A stretch of DNA of 21,825 bases from an uncultured Eggerthellaceae bacterium (GCA_958454405.1 CAUEBO010000046.1:1-21825); one strand, 5' to 3'. Numbered from the stretch's first letter, positions 14,101 through 21,259 are shown. Numbers and translations are program-made. Notes: generated by a model from the sequence alone, not told the origin.

Positions 14101-15653
14101 GTAGCTTCTCCAACGGCACGCGGAAACAGCCTCAATGCATAGTCACCGTCTACACCAAGCGCCTGCGGATCGGTTTCAAGTTGAGCCGAGACAACCGATT
14201 CATTCGATGTCGCAACCACTACCTGGACATCCGAGGTTACAGGGCGGCTCGAATCTTGCAGCGCCAAATCCAACGGAACGAACGTACTCGGCTGAACGGG
14301 TTGTCCACACGGGCAATCAACGAACATGGGCACGTCTACCGACGACGGGCAGTCGATGCTCGTAATTGGGTTCGATGCGGCGGCAACAGTGAATTCGATG
14401 ACCTGTTGACCCCGATATGTTCCATGCTTCCCCTCGAACGAATAGTCGATGGTAAGCGTAGCCGAACCTGAGCCTGTCGCTTGAACCACAAGCGACGACG
14501 AACCCTCGTCAATGCTCACCGTGGCAACCGACCCATCGCTTGAACTCGCACGGAAATTAGCAGGCGCATTGCGATCATCACTGTTCTCGGCGTAATAATT
14601 CGACGATTCATCACCCTGCGAAGGCGTATACGACTCCGGAAGGCTGAAGCTGCAGCTGCCTCCTACAAGAAACGTCCCCTCTGCAGCCGCCTCATGCACG
14701 ACCCACAGTCCTGTCCGTGATTGCACGCCCTGAGGCAGTACCTGATCTTTGCCAAACCGCTCAACGAGCGCCGTGGTATCTGTAATGCTGTTATGACAGC
14801 AGCTGAAATACGTAACCCCTTGCGGAATAGAGGCCGCGTCGAGCTCCTTCAGATTCGCGTTATCCTGAACAGAGAGGCTTTCCAGCGCGCTGCACGCCGA
14901 GACGTCAAGAGAGGTCAATCCTGAAGTTGAAATGCTCAAGTAGGTGAGATTCGGCAGCTGGGAGCCCTCAAGCGAGGTAAAATCGCCGCGCTTGCTGATG
15001 GACAGTTTCGTGAGGTTGGGCCAAGGCTCTTGCTCGAAATCAGGAAGGTCGAGATGCTCGGTCCCTGTCAAAAAATACTCCGAGAGCGACGAGCAGCCGC
15101 TCACGTCCAGGGATGCCAGCGACGCGCACGAGTAAATGGTGAGACGTTGCAGCTGATCGAGCCCGTGCAAATCTAGCGATTCCACGGCAGGAAGTTCGTC
15201 GCAACTCACGCGCGACAGTGTCGAGCACTGCGACAAATCTATCCCTGTCACCTGGGTATTCGACCATCCAACAGGCGATCCGGATTCGTACTTTTTCTTC
15301 AGGTCGATTTCGTACGGAACGACGTTCTCCACCACCGATTCCTGCCCCGACCCATCGCGAACCGTCACATCGAATGACGAGGGAAGCTGCACGGTTCCGG
15401 AAGCATTTTCGATATCGTACAACGAAACGTATGCATCTCGTTTCGGCGTACCGTCTTCGTTGTATATAGGGAAGCCATTCTCATCATATGATATTAGATT
15501 GGCCACTTCGCCAATGTACTTCACCTCGGAAGCAAGCGCCACATCAGGTGAAACCGCAGGAACAAGCCCACATGCCAGCATCATCGCACAGAGCACGCGG
15601 ATGATCTTGCCCGACGGGGCAAGACGGGCCCGTTTTTCGGCTTTTGTTTCCAT
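11145..15653 (-). CDS. Large LRR and Big_2 (Ig-like) surface protein with sortase-like tail
   Basis: This 1502-residue secreted protein has a signal peptide over residues 1-41 (positively charged start, hydrophobic core, ALA-S cleavage). A leucine-rich repeat region at about 127-300 includes LTSLDVSACSALESLSV. Beta-sandwich stretches with Ser/Thr-rich strands cover about 360-770. Six clear Big_2 domains follow at about 777-856, 864-941, 944-1026, 1028-1108, 1110-1213 and 1216-1296, each with VxWSSSD-xxVATVD or a close variant. A mixed domain (about 1300-1445) precedes MPPTSD (1469-1474), a hydrophobic stretch and the tail RRKAQ, which resembles an LPxTG cell-wall anchor. Adhesion is a fair guess. 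The ATG at 15653 has GGAGGT upstream; an ATG 30 bases earlier lacks one. Base composition looks less GC-rich than its neighbours, hinting at acquisition. Confidence 0.88.
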   Translation of the reverse strand: METKAEKRARLAPSGKIIRVLCAMMLACGLVPAVSPDVALASEVKYIGEVANLISYDENGFPIYNEDGTPKRDAYVSLYDIENASGTVQLPSSFDVTVRDGSGQESVVENVVPYEIDLKKKYESGSPVGWSNTQVTGIDLSQCSTLSRVSCDELPAVESLDLHGLDQLQRLTIYSCASLASLDVSGCSSLSEYFLTGTEHLDLPDFEQEPWPNLTKLSISKRGDFTSLEGSQLPNLTYLSISTSGLTSLDVSACSALESLSVQDNANLKELDAASIPQGVTYFSCCHNSITDTTALVERFGKDQVLPQGVQSRTGLWVVHEAAAEGTFLVGGSCSFSLPESYTPSQGDESSNYYAENSDDRNAPANFRASSSDGSVATVSIDEGSSSLVVQATGSGSATLTIDYSFEGKHGTYRGQQVIEFTVAAASNPITSIDCPSSVDVPMFVDCPCGQPVQPSTFVPLDLALQDSSRPVTSDVQVVVATSNESVVSAQLETDPQALGVDGDYALRLFPRAVGEATVTLQSTVQGSGAAVDLATIAISVVASDSPTLTVQNARTVYDEGSFIISPGGHGLASYEDDEALELFTSCHAGGFQNGAPTLGDVTVVSATSSNEEVASVTTQRGMLRLETHKPGTTDVTIKDMWGNEGTCAVTVGNRADEVSKLSLSQSELTIKQGETFDLATLVQGIGDIDPSAVLGELLVFKSDNGYVAPIAWNWEGLGGYYHVSSMLGRNVGDASITAYMLIGDDHGGSMEHLDAWEVAEFGQLTVHVVDDTEANPATNIEITGDATSVALGSTLQLSAAITPTDADNADELVWSSSDEAVATVDETGKVTPIGLGKTTVTAALGSLSDTYEVTVVPQAIPATDVTVSDAPTSLKVGETAQLSASVVPADATDKVVWSSSDAAVLVVDQSGMVTAAGNGTARITAAAGGVSASTASINVTTPVSGVTLGTSSLDVYMGTAGSQLVATVVPETASNKTVSWSSSDERIVTVDGSGNVSPVAVGTAVVTAASEDGGFTATCTVTVAQHVDGLSLDKHKLALIGAASDTLKATVSPDNATNKGVTWLSSDASVATVDADGKVASVGKGEAVITATSEDGSYQDACTVVVANPIKTIEFKSDAVSLIKGESTTIAPVCKGALPGAVDVPTSVGWSSSNENVAGVQGDRTAGVVSALKSGGATITLHVSTQGSIDLGGGVSADYDVAADQTCTVTVSNPVQSITLSKTAETVVVGDTEHLSLTATVNPADADDVAVAWTSSDTGVATVDAAGKVSIHKAGSTFITAAAGGKSATCALTVQAKTMASTPGDSRYAARIEASDSATAKALESLAGENGLNLMVATAENLTHAAQQVVESLKANGETIAEVFDIFLADNGGNEVSIDQATGELSITVKVKMTESMRALDAKTLKVSYVGDDGLLEEKETWVDGDLLCFKTSHFSTYVVTGEMPKGSEAAAGQNWGEGDASVATSKMPPTSDPLALTALLGMAACIVSIGTAAFARRKAQ

Positions 15654-15865
15654 GTCGTTCGTACCTCCGCTTTTCTGCACCATGCCGATCGCTCAAAGGC
15701 TGGCCAGCCGCGCTAGCCAACCCATACGCGCTCGATTTTCTCCAACCAAGAATCGGCATGCAACGGATTCGACACGAACGGTGTCTTCGTTGTAATAATT
15801 ACATGCAGACGTGCAGATAGTCGATACAGGGCGAACAACATTACTGCAGCGCGCACCTGTTCGCC

Positions 15866-17422
15866 TCACTTCAGCGAGACCGTCGCTCCCTCATCCGGGG
15901 CGATGCTTTCGCGCTCGCGCACCACAAGATCGATGAGCTCCTGCTGCGAATGGACGCCCAGCTTGCGGTAGACGGCGCGCACGTGCGTTTTCACCGTATC
16001 GGGCGACACGGTGAGCTCCTCGCAGATGGCCCGTCGCGTCTTGGCCGCAACGAGCAGGAGCATCACCTCGCTTTCCCGCTGCGTCAACCCGTGCTCAGTG
16101 GCGACGAACCGGGCGACCCCCGCCAAATCGCCCATTTCCAAACCGCCTTCGCCGGGACGGACCGTGCCCCAGCCGTGCTTCAGGTTGCTGCCGCTTGAAA
16201 GGAACAGCGCCGCAGCCAGCAAAAAGCAGGCGGCAAGGCTGGCAAGTACCGCCGTCTGATCGACCGGCCGCCCGATCAGCAGCACGTGGGCCGCCATCCC
16301 GCCGGCAACCGCCCCGAAGAACAGCGCCGTGCCGGGGCAGCTGGCTATCCACGTGGCGGGAAGCCCCATGTTCTTCATCAGGCACGCGCCGAGGCTCCAC
16401 AGCACCAGATCGAGATAGCAGAACCCAGCCGCAAGCACGGCGAGGCCGACCGGGTGCGCGTCGGGCACCGCCGCCAACAGCACGAACCCTGCCGCCACGA
16501 ATGGAAACGCCACCTTGTAGATGAGGCGGTTGAAATCGATCCGAAGGAACACGAGCGTGGCGAGCATCAGCGCAGCCGCCACCAGCTGTCCCGTGAGCAT
16601 GTCGATGGAGCCTGCCGCATGACCGGCACCGTACAGCGCCAAGCCCGTGTACAAGGCGCCGGCGGCGATGCCCTGCACGCACGACGTGGCCACGAACTTG
16701 GTGGGAAACGGCAGGTCCACGTCCTTGCCATGCGCAAAGTAGCGCGCCCGCGGAAAACCGCTCACCACGCGGCGGAGCAACGCCGCCGTCGCGAAGGGCA
16801 GCACGAGCGCGAGCCCCGACAGCGCCAGGGGCGCTTCGGACCCGCCTTCGCCGGCAACCGAGCACAGCACGAACACGGCTATTCCCACCGCAGTGCCGAT
16901 CATCCCCTGGTAGAGCGTCTGCTGCGTCCCTATCCAACCGAACACGCGGTCTATCTCCACGCGGAACAGCGCGGCGCCGACGCCCGTCAGCACACTCATC
17001 GTGGCGTAGAGCGCCGCATCGGCCGCGAAGGGAAGCGCACGGTCGAGCGCCCATACCAGATGCAGCGCCGCGGCAAGCGTCATGACGGACGCCAGCGCAA
17101 CGAGCCAGGCCGGTCCGTCGGGCACCTTCCGCGTTCGCTTGAACCAGATGGCGACCGCCAGGCTGGCCACCGCCATCACCAGCAGCGGGCCCATCCACGC
17201 CGGAAAGAGCCACGCCTGGTCGACAGCGTTCCCGCCCGTCGTTGCAGCCAACGGGTTCACGTTGATGGAAGGGCCCGTGCAGCAGGCCACCAACCATACC
17301 GAGTAGCCAGCCATCGTCAGGGCGATGCGTCCGCGCCCCGCCCCGGACTGCACGACGCCCATGACCACGCTGCTGCGCTCGCTCGATGCATTGAAAAGAT
17401 TGCGAACCTGATCGTTCGGCAT
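15866..17422 (-). CDS. LuxR-family transcription regulator with polytopic membrane domain (second copy)
   Basis: This 518-residue protein has the same architecture as the product at 6115-7704: about ten to twelve membrane segments (about residues 30-400), a short linker, then a LuxR/GerE helix-turn-helix at 445-503 with LTQRESEVMLLL, SPDTVKTHVRAVYRKLGV and QQELIDL. There is no receiver domain. The two are clearly different in sequence outside the DNA-binding region, so they are not a recent duplication. It diverges from the flavoprotein gene at 17633 across 210 bases that hold two dyads, likely regulatory. The ATG at 17422 has GAAGGGGAGG just upstream. It probably senses a small molecule, but nothing in the sequence names it. 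Confidence 0.87.
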   Translation of the reverse strand: MPNDQVRNLFNASSERSSVVMGVVQSGAGRGRIALTMAGYSVWLVACCTGPSINVNPLAATTGGNAVDQAWLFPAWMGPLLVMAVASLAVAIWFKRTRKVPDGPAWLVALASVMTLAAALHLVWALDRALPFAADAALYATMSVLTGVGAALFRVEIDRVFGWIGTQQTLYQGMIGTAVGIAVFVLCSVAGEGGSEAPLALSGLALVLPFATAALLRRVVSGFPRARYFAHGKDVDLPFPTKFVATSCVQGIAAGALYTGLALYGAGHAAGSIDMLTGQLVAAALMLATLVFLRIDFNRLIYKVAFPFVAAGFVLLAAVPDAHPVGLAVLAAGFCYLDLVLWSLGACLMKNMGLPATWIASCPGTALFFGAVAGGMAAHVLLIGRPVDQTAVLASLAACFLLAAALFLSSGSNLKHGWGTVRPGEGGLEMGDLAGVARFVATEHGLTQRESEVMLLLVAAKTRRAICEELTVSPDTVKTHVRAVYRKLGVHSQQELIDLVVRERESIAPDEGATVSLK

Positions 17423-17465
17423 ATCCTCCCCTTCTCTCCCTGGTCACAGGATACCGTGTTCCGCC

Positions 17466-17503
17466 TCACCCCGGAGGGTGAAAACGCCCAAATCGGCATT
17501 TTC
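17466..17503. promoter_or_regulatory. Two adjacent dyads in the divergent LuxR/flavoprotein intergenic region
   Basis: TCACCC-CGGA-GGGTGA (17466-17481) is a perfect 6-bp inverted repeat. It is followed, sharing two bases, by GAAAACGCC-CAAATC-GGCATTTTC (17480-17503), a 9-bp inverted repeat with one mismatch. LuxR-type regulators bind dyads, so these are candidate operators for the adjacent regulator. Both lie 44-82 bases upstream of the regulator start and 130-167 bases upstream of the flavoprotein start. Confidence 0.4.
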
Positions 17504-17537
17504 CCTGTCGAGGGCGACGAAACGCCTGGCGGGCGCA

Positions 17538-17546
17538 TGCTAGGGT
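17538..17546 (+). promoter_or_regulatory. Weak candidate -10 for the second flavoprotein gene
   Basis: TG-C-TAGGGT (17538-17546) resembles an extended -10 of the type common in high-GC Gram-positive bacteria. It lies about 87 bases before the ATG at 17633 and just downstream of the two dyads. No -35 match is evident. A 7-bp hairpin (17555-17561 with 17567-17573) would fall in the leader. Confidence 0.25.
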
Positions 17547-17632
17547 CGTATGGTCCGACGCGGAGGGCGTCGGGCGGACGGCGGCAAGCTCGGGAAAGCG
17601 AGCCGCCATCCTGTCAGGGAGGAAGGGATACC

Positions 17633-19360
17633 ATGGAAGACAAGAACATCCTCAACATGGACCGTCGCAGCTTTTTGAAGGGCGCGCTGGCAACCGGCGC
17701 GGCAGGCGCAGCGGCCGTGGCCGGCGCGGGCGCGCTGGCCGGATGCGCGGCCCAGCCCCAGTCGAGCTCCTCGTCGAGCTCCAGCAGCAAAGGAGGCGCG
17801 TCCTACTCCTTCGAAGAGGCGCCCGAGCCCATCGCCGACAGCGAGATCGGCGAGACGGTGGAAGCCGACGTCGTCGTCATAGGCGCGGGCTTCTCCGGCC
17901 TGTGCTGTGCGCTGTCCGCGGCCGAAAACGGCGCCAACGTCGTCGTGATCGAGCGCATGGACCACGTGCTGGGACGCGGCGGCTCCATCTACGCCATGAA
18001 CTCGAAGCTGACGAAGGAGAAGGGCTACGAGTGCTCCGTCGAGGAGATCGCGCAACGCTACAAGCGCATGATGGGCTACCACTCCTACCGCGTGGACGGC
18101 CGCAAGTGGATGATGCACTTCAACCGCTCGGGCGAGGCCATGGACTGGCTCATCGACCGCATGACCACGGCCAGCTCGGTCGGCGGATACGACCTCACGC
18201 CGGTCATGGAGCACTGGTACGAGGATCCCGAGGACATCAACGGCGAGTTCCCCGGCACGCACGAGTTCCTGGACGGCCCGAACGGCAAGGGTCCCGACGA
18301 CAACCCGCAGCAGGACGTCTGCGACAACATGGCCCTGTACTGCACGGAAGCCGGCGTGGACATCCGCTACTCGACCGAAGCGAAGCAGCTCGTGAAAGAC
18401 GGCGAGAAAGTGGTCGGCGTGGTTGCGAAGAACGGCGACGACTATGTCCGGTTCAACGCCAAGACCGGCGTGGTCATGGCAACGGGCGACTTCGGCCAGG
18501 ACAAGGAAATGCTTGAGAAGTTCATTCCCTGGGCGGCGCATCAGACCGACTTCGGCGGCATCTGGGACGGCTCCGGCCACAAGATGGCCTACTGGGCCGG
18601 CGCGGCCGTGGACAAGAACGAAACGCCCACGCCCATGATCTTCTGCTTCCAGTGGCGCTCCATCACCCGCCAGGTGCGCGCGTTCCAGGGCCTCATGGTG
18701 AACTCCGACGGACGCCGTTACGACAACGAGGACAACGTCATCTCGCACGGCGCGCTGGCGCTCACCCACGAAAAGGGCCACTACGCATACGCCATCTGGG
18801 ACGACGACTACGCTAACGAGCCGCAGTGGCAGAACCACCGCTACGTGGATGGCCCCAAGGTGTTCGACACGCCCGACGACGTGCGCGCCTACTGGCAGAC
18901 CACCATCGACGGCCCCGGCACCATCAACATGAACGGTTCGGGCGACATCGAAGTGAAGATGATCAAGGCCGACACCGTGGAAGAGCTGGTCGAGCAGCTG
19001 GGCCTGCCGAAGGACGAGACCCTCAAGACCATCGAGGCCTACAACGGCTACTGCGACAAGGGTGTGGACGAGGAGTTCGGCAAGCGCAAGGAGCTGCTGC
19101 TCCCCGTGAAGAAGGGCCCGTTCTACGGCATCAAGTGCACGCCGTGGTTCCTCACCACCACGGGCGGCATCCGCTGCAACGAGGACCTGCAGGTGATGAA
19201 CGCGGACAACGAGGTGATCGAGGGCCTGTACTGCCTGGGCTCCACCGTGGGCGACATGTACTGCAACTGCTACTCCACGCACTTCCCCGGCCACAACCTG
19301 GGCGGCACGTGCCTGACGTTCGGCTACGTGACCGGCCGCAAGCTGGCTGGAGCGGAATAG
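17633..19360 (+). CDS. Tat-exported FAD-dependent reductase, lipoprotein (second copy)
   Basis: This 575-residue protein has a twin-arginine signal MDRRSFLKGA (9-18), an alanine-rich core and a good lipobox LAGC (C38). A nine-serine linker (44-52) follows, then an FAD_binding_2 domain with VVVIGAGFSGLCCAL (80-94), VVVIER (103-108), VVMATGDFG (280-288), TTTGGIRCN (508-516) and GLYCLGS (531-537). No haem or FMN domain is present. By eye the fumarate proton-donor site is NEDNVIS (365-371) and lacks the Arg; the C-terminal catalytic Arg region is HFPGHNLGGTC. It therefore likely reduces some other organic acceptor outside the membrane. Cysteines C534, C544, C546 and C560 sit close together near the end. 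The ATG has GGGAGGAAGGG upstream. The divergent LuxR gene probably controls it. Confidence 0.9.
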   Translation: MEDKNILNMDRRSFLKGALATGAAGAAAVAGAGALAGCAAQPQSSSSSSSSSKGGASYSFEEAPEPIADSEIGETVEADVVVIGAGFSGLCCALSAAENGANVVVIERMDHVLGRGGSIYAMNSKLTKEKGYECSVEEIAQRYKRMMGYHSYRVDGRKWMMHFNRSGEAMDWLIDRMTTASSVGGYDLTPVMEHWYEDPEDINGEFPGTHEFLDGPNGKGPDDNPQQDVCDNMALYCTEAGVDIRYSTEAKQLVKDGEKVVGVVAKNGDDYVRFNAKTGVVMATGDFGQDKEMLEKFIPWAAHQTDFGGIWDGSGHKMAYWAGAAVDKNETPTPMIFCFQWRSITRQVRAFQGLMVNSDGRRYDNEDNVISHGALALTHEKGHYAYAIWDDDYANEPQWQNHRYVDGPKVFDTPDDVRAYWQTTIDGPGTINMNGSGDIEVKMIKADTVEELVEQLGLPKDETLKTIEAYNGYCDKGVDEEFGKRKELLLPVKKGPFYGIKCTPWFLTTTGGIRCNEDLQVMNADNEVIEGLYCLGSTVGDMYCNCYSTHFPGHNLGGTCLTFGYVTGRKLAGAE

Positions 19361-19367
19361 CCAAAGG

Positions 19368-19398
19368 GCCCGCGCGGGGATCCTCTTCCCGCGCGGGC
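19368..19398 (+). terminator. GC-rich hairpin after the second flavoprotein gene
   Basis: A perfect 11-bp stem (19368-19378 with 19388-19398, GCCCGCGCGGG) closes a 9-base loop, starting 8 bases after the stop. There is no U-tract, so it may act as a 3' stabilising hairpin ahead of the U-tailed terminator that follows at 19459. Confidence 0.5.
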
Positions 19399-19458
19399 AC
19401 CATCTGCATCCCGCACAACGCACCAATCTCGCGAGCCGCCTCAAGCGCGCTCCGCACA

Positions 19459-19499
19459 AGCCCGGACGCCCCCTCCCTCCCCGCGTCCGGGCTCTTTTG
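19459..19499 (+). terminator. U-tailed terminator between the flavoprotein and ecfT genes
   Basis: An 11-bp stem (19459-19469 with 19483-19493, AGCCCGGACGC) closes a pyrimidine-rich 13-base loop and is followed by CTTTTGTT. It is best read on the plus strand, as the final stop for the flavoprotein transcript, 17 bases before the end of the convergent ecfT gene. Confidence 0.8.
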
Positions 19500-19510
19500 T
19501 TCGCAGCGCC

Positions 19511-20368
19511 CTACAGAAGCCAGGCAAGCAGCGCGCAGGCCGTGATGCCCGCAGCCATCACGGCGGCCGACCGGGGCGCGAACCGCCGATCGTCGAGCGA
19601 CGTGCGTTCGACGCCGGACGCGCCGTAGCAGCGGGCGTCCATGGCGATCGCCAGCGCGTCGGCGCGGCGGAACAGCCCCACGAACAGCGGGATGAGCACG
19701 GTCTGCCACGCGCGCAGGCGCTGCCACAGCGACCCTTCGTCGAATCCTGCGCCGCGCGCCTGTTGGGCGTCGTGCACGCGGCCGAACTCCTCGGCGGTCA
19801 CGGGAATGAACCGAAGCGCCAGCGAGAACACCATGGCGATATCGTCCACCGGAACGTGCAAGCGGCGCAACGGGCGCAGGAAGTCGCCCAATGCCGCCGT
19901 GAGATCGGTGGACGTCGTGGTGTAGGTGACCACGAGGCTTGCAACCACCAGCAGGATGATGCGGAACGCGAAGAAGCACCCGCGCGCAAAGCCGGCGGGA
20001 ACGAAGCCGAACGAGCCGATGAGCGCGACAGGCTGCCACGAGGCCAGGATGCCGGCCGACACGTCTCCCAACCCCGCGGGCGCCCCGGCCGTCGCCGCCT
20101 GCGCGACGTCGAACGAGAAGGCGTTGAACAGGACTGTGAAGCCCACGATCACGTACACGGGCACGAGCAGCGCGAAAAAGCGCCGAAGCGGGATGCGCGA
20201 CGCCGCCGCAACGCCGGCGAACAGCGCAGCACACAGCGCAAGCCCGGGCCAGGTGCGCACGAGGAACAGCGTGATCGAATACGCCACGAGCAGGACGATT
20301 TTCACGCGCGCATCGCAGCCATGCAAAGGGGACGACCCGGAGATATAGGAGCTGACGTTGATTCTCAT
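19511..20368 (-). CDS. ecfT: EcfT-like transmembrane component of an energy-coupling-factor transporter
   Basis: This 285-residue protein has the EcfT/CbiQ family beginning (YISGSSPLHGCDARVKI, 8-24), about five to six membrane segments and the two cytoplasmic coupling motifs near the C-terminal half: AQQARGAGF (201-209) and AMDARCYG (242-249). EcfT joins substrate-binding S subunits to a pair of ATPases to import vitamins or metals. The ATPase genes, often adjacent to ecfT and rplQ in other bacteria, are not in this window. The ATG at 20368 fits the family start but has no good ribosome site. A TGGCATACT element (20383-20375) would place the transcript start at or next to the ATG, so it may be leaderless. 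The transported substrate is unknown. Confidence 0.87.
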   Translation of the reverse strand: MRINVSSYISGSSPLHGCDARVKIVLLVAYSITLFLVRTWPGLALCAALFAGVAAASRIPLRRFFALLVPVYVIVGFTVLFNAFSFDVAQAATAGAPAGLGDVSAGILASWQPVALIGSFGFVPAGFARGCFFAFRIILLVVASLVVTYTTTSTDLTAALGDFLRPLRRLHVPVDDIAMVFSLALRFIPVTAEEFGRVHDAQQARGAGFDEGSLWQRLRAWQTVLIPLFVGLFRRADALAIAMDARCYGASGVERTSLDDRRFAPRSAAVMAAGITACALLAWLL

Positions 20369-20445
20369 GCTGGAAGTATGCCACAACTCGGCAGGCCCGC
20401 GTAGATCAGAGCCCATTCCGCACACCGTCGATGCACAACGAAGAA

Positions 20446-20471
20446 AGGCCCGCGACTGAAGCCGCGGGCCT
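20446..20471 (-). terminator. Terminator downstream of the LEA-like gene
   Basis: A 9-bp stem (20446-20454 with 20463-20471, AGGCCCGCG) closes an 8-base loop. On the minus strand it is followed by TTCTTCGTTGTG, a moderately U-rich tail. It lies between the LEA-like gene and ecfT, suggesting separate transcripts. Confidence 0.65.
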
Positions 20472-20509
20472 GTTCAGGGTGCCGGACGCGCTCGTTTCCA
20501 AGCGCGCCC

Positions 20510-20551
20510 GACGGCGAGGGCGACCGCAGGGACGCCGTCGCCCTCGCCGTC
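20510..20551 (-). other. Strong 15-bp hairpin just after the LEA-like stop codon
   Basis: Bases 20510-20524 pair perfectly with 20537-20551 (GACGGCGAGGGCGAC) around a 12-base loop, 7 bases after the stop at 20559. There is no U-tail, so it is more likely a 3' stability element or part of a two-hairpin terminator with 20446-20471. Confidence 0.6.
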
Positions 20552-20558
20552 TTGGACG

Positions 20559-20951
20559 CTACATGCGCGCCTTGACGTTTTCGACGCCGTGCTTCACGTT
20601 GTCCTTGGCGTCCTCGGCAGCCTCCTTGACCGCTTCGCCCGCTTTGCCCAGCGATTCCTTGATGGAGTCCATGAAGTCGCCGCTCTTCTCGTCCTTGCGC
20701 TGCTCGTGCTGCTGAGCGCGCATGGCCGCATCGGGATCGCCGGTGCGTTGGGCGACCTCGTGCTCGCGCTTCGCGGCATCGTCCTCGGCCTTGCGTGCAT
20801 TCATGCCGGCTTTCGCCTGATGGACGGCATCCGACATGTTGTTCTTCACGTCGTGGGCCATGTCCTTGGCATTGTTCTTCACGTCGTGGGCAGCGTCCTT
20901 CGCGGCGTTCTTCGCGTCGTTGGTATTCGCATTCTGATACTGGTCCGCCAT
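20559..20951 (-). CDS. LEA-like hydrophilic protein with 11-residue repeats
   Basis: This 130-residue protein is very polar, rich in Ala, Lys, Asp and Asn, with no membrane segment and no cysteine. From residue 12 it falls into exact 11-residue units: DAKNAAKDAAH, DVKNNAKDMAH, DVKNNMSDAVH and QAKAGMNARKA. Register returns at 100-130 with SLGKAGEAVKE and AAEDAKDNVKH. This is the pattern of group-3 LEA proteins, which form amphipathic helices and protect against drying, cold or salt; the role here is inference. The DNA repeats too: a 20-base block recurs 33 bases apart (20839-20858 and 20872-20891). The ATG at 20951 has AAAGGA upstream; a longer open frame to 21308 is shadow. It follows the acidic-protein gene by 35 bases. 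Confidence 0.82.
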   Translation of the reverse strand: MADQYQNANTNDAKNAAKDAAHDVKNNAKDMAHDVKNNMSDAVHQAKAGMNARKAEDDAAKREHEVAQRTGDPDAAMRAQQHEQRKDEKSGDFMDSIKESLGKAGEAVKEAAEDAKDNVKHGVENVKARM

Positions 20952-20986
20952 GATCGTTATCCTTTCGGGTTGATGGTTCGGGCGCT

Positions 20987-21259
20987 TTACGCCTCGTCGT
21001 CCTCGATGCGATCCACCACATCGTCGGCTATCTCTTCGGTGAGACGCTCGGCCTCGTCGAAATCGAACGCCGTGCCGGCCGCTTCGACGGAGCATGTTTC
21101 GCTGCCCTCGTCGTCGTAGTCTTCCACGGACGCTTCGGCTTCCTGCTTGACCTCTTCTTCGATATGGCGAAGATCGTCGGCCGCCATGCGGGCCTGTTCG
21201 GCGTCGACCGTCGAATCGTCGATGAATGTTTCCTGCTCCAAAATGCGGGTATCGGCCAT
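20987..21259 (-). CDS. Small highly acidic protein of unknown function
   Basis: I do not recognise this 90-residue protein. Asp and Glu make up 34 of 90 residues against only 6 Lys/Arg, and the composition predicts helices, as in EQARMAADDLRHIEEEVKQE (21-40). One cysteine (C56) is present. The ATG at 21259 has AAAGGAG 7 bases upstream; a longer open frame reaching 21364 adds 35 residues without similarity. It precedes the LEA-like gene by 35 bases and both have similar ribosome sites, so they form an operon. A role in stress or as an acidic partner of a basic protein is only a guess. Confidence 0.72.
   Translation of the reverse strand: MADTRILEQETFIDDSTVDAEQARMAADDLRHIEEEVKQEAEASVEDYDDEGSETCSVEAAGTAFDFDEAERLTEEIADDVVDRIEDDEA

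Noticed and set aside
13635..14471. Plus-strand open frame inside the surface-protein gene
   Set aside because: No ribosome site or domain; the minus-strand frame is continuous over 4.5 kb with signal peptide, LRR and Big_2 repeats.
15830..15865. Hairpin GGCGAAC with GTTCGCC after the second LuxR gene
   Set aside because: Only 7 bp with a 22-base loop and no U-tract, so too weak to call a terminator.
17540..19459. Antisense open frame (639 codons) opposite the second flavoprotein
   Set aside because: Same reason: it mirrors a well-supported gene and shows only Val/His/Arg-rich filler.
20839..20891. Two 20-base direct repeats 33 bases apart, considered as a CRISPR-like start
   Set aside because: The period is exactly three times eleven codons and falls inside the LEA-like 11-residue repeats, so coding explains it.
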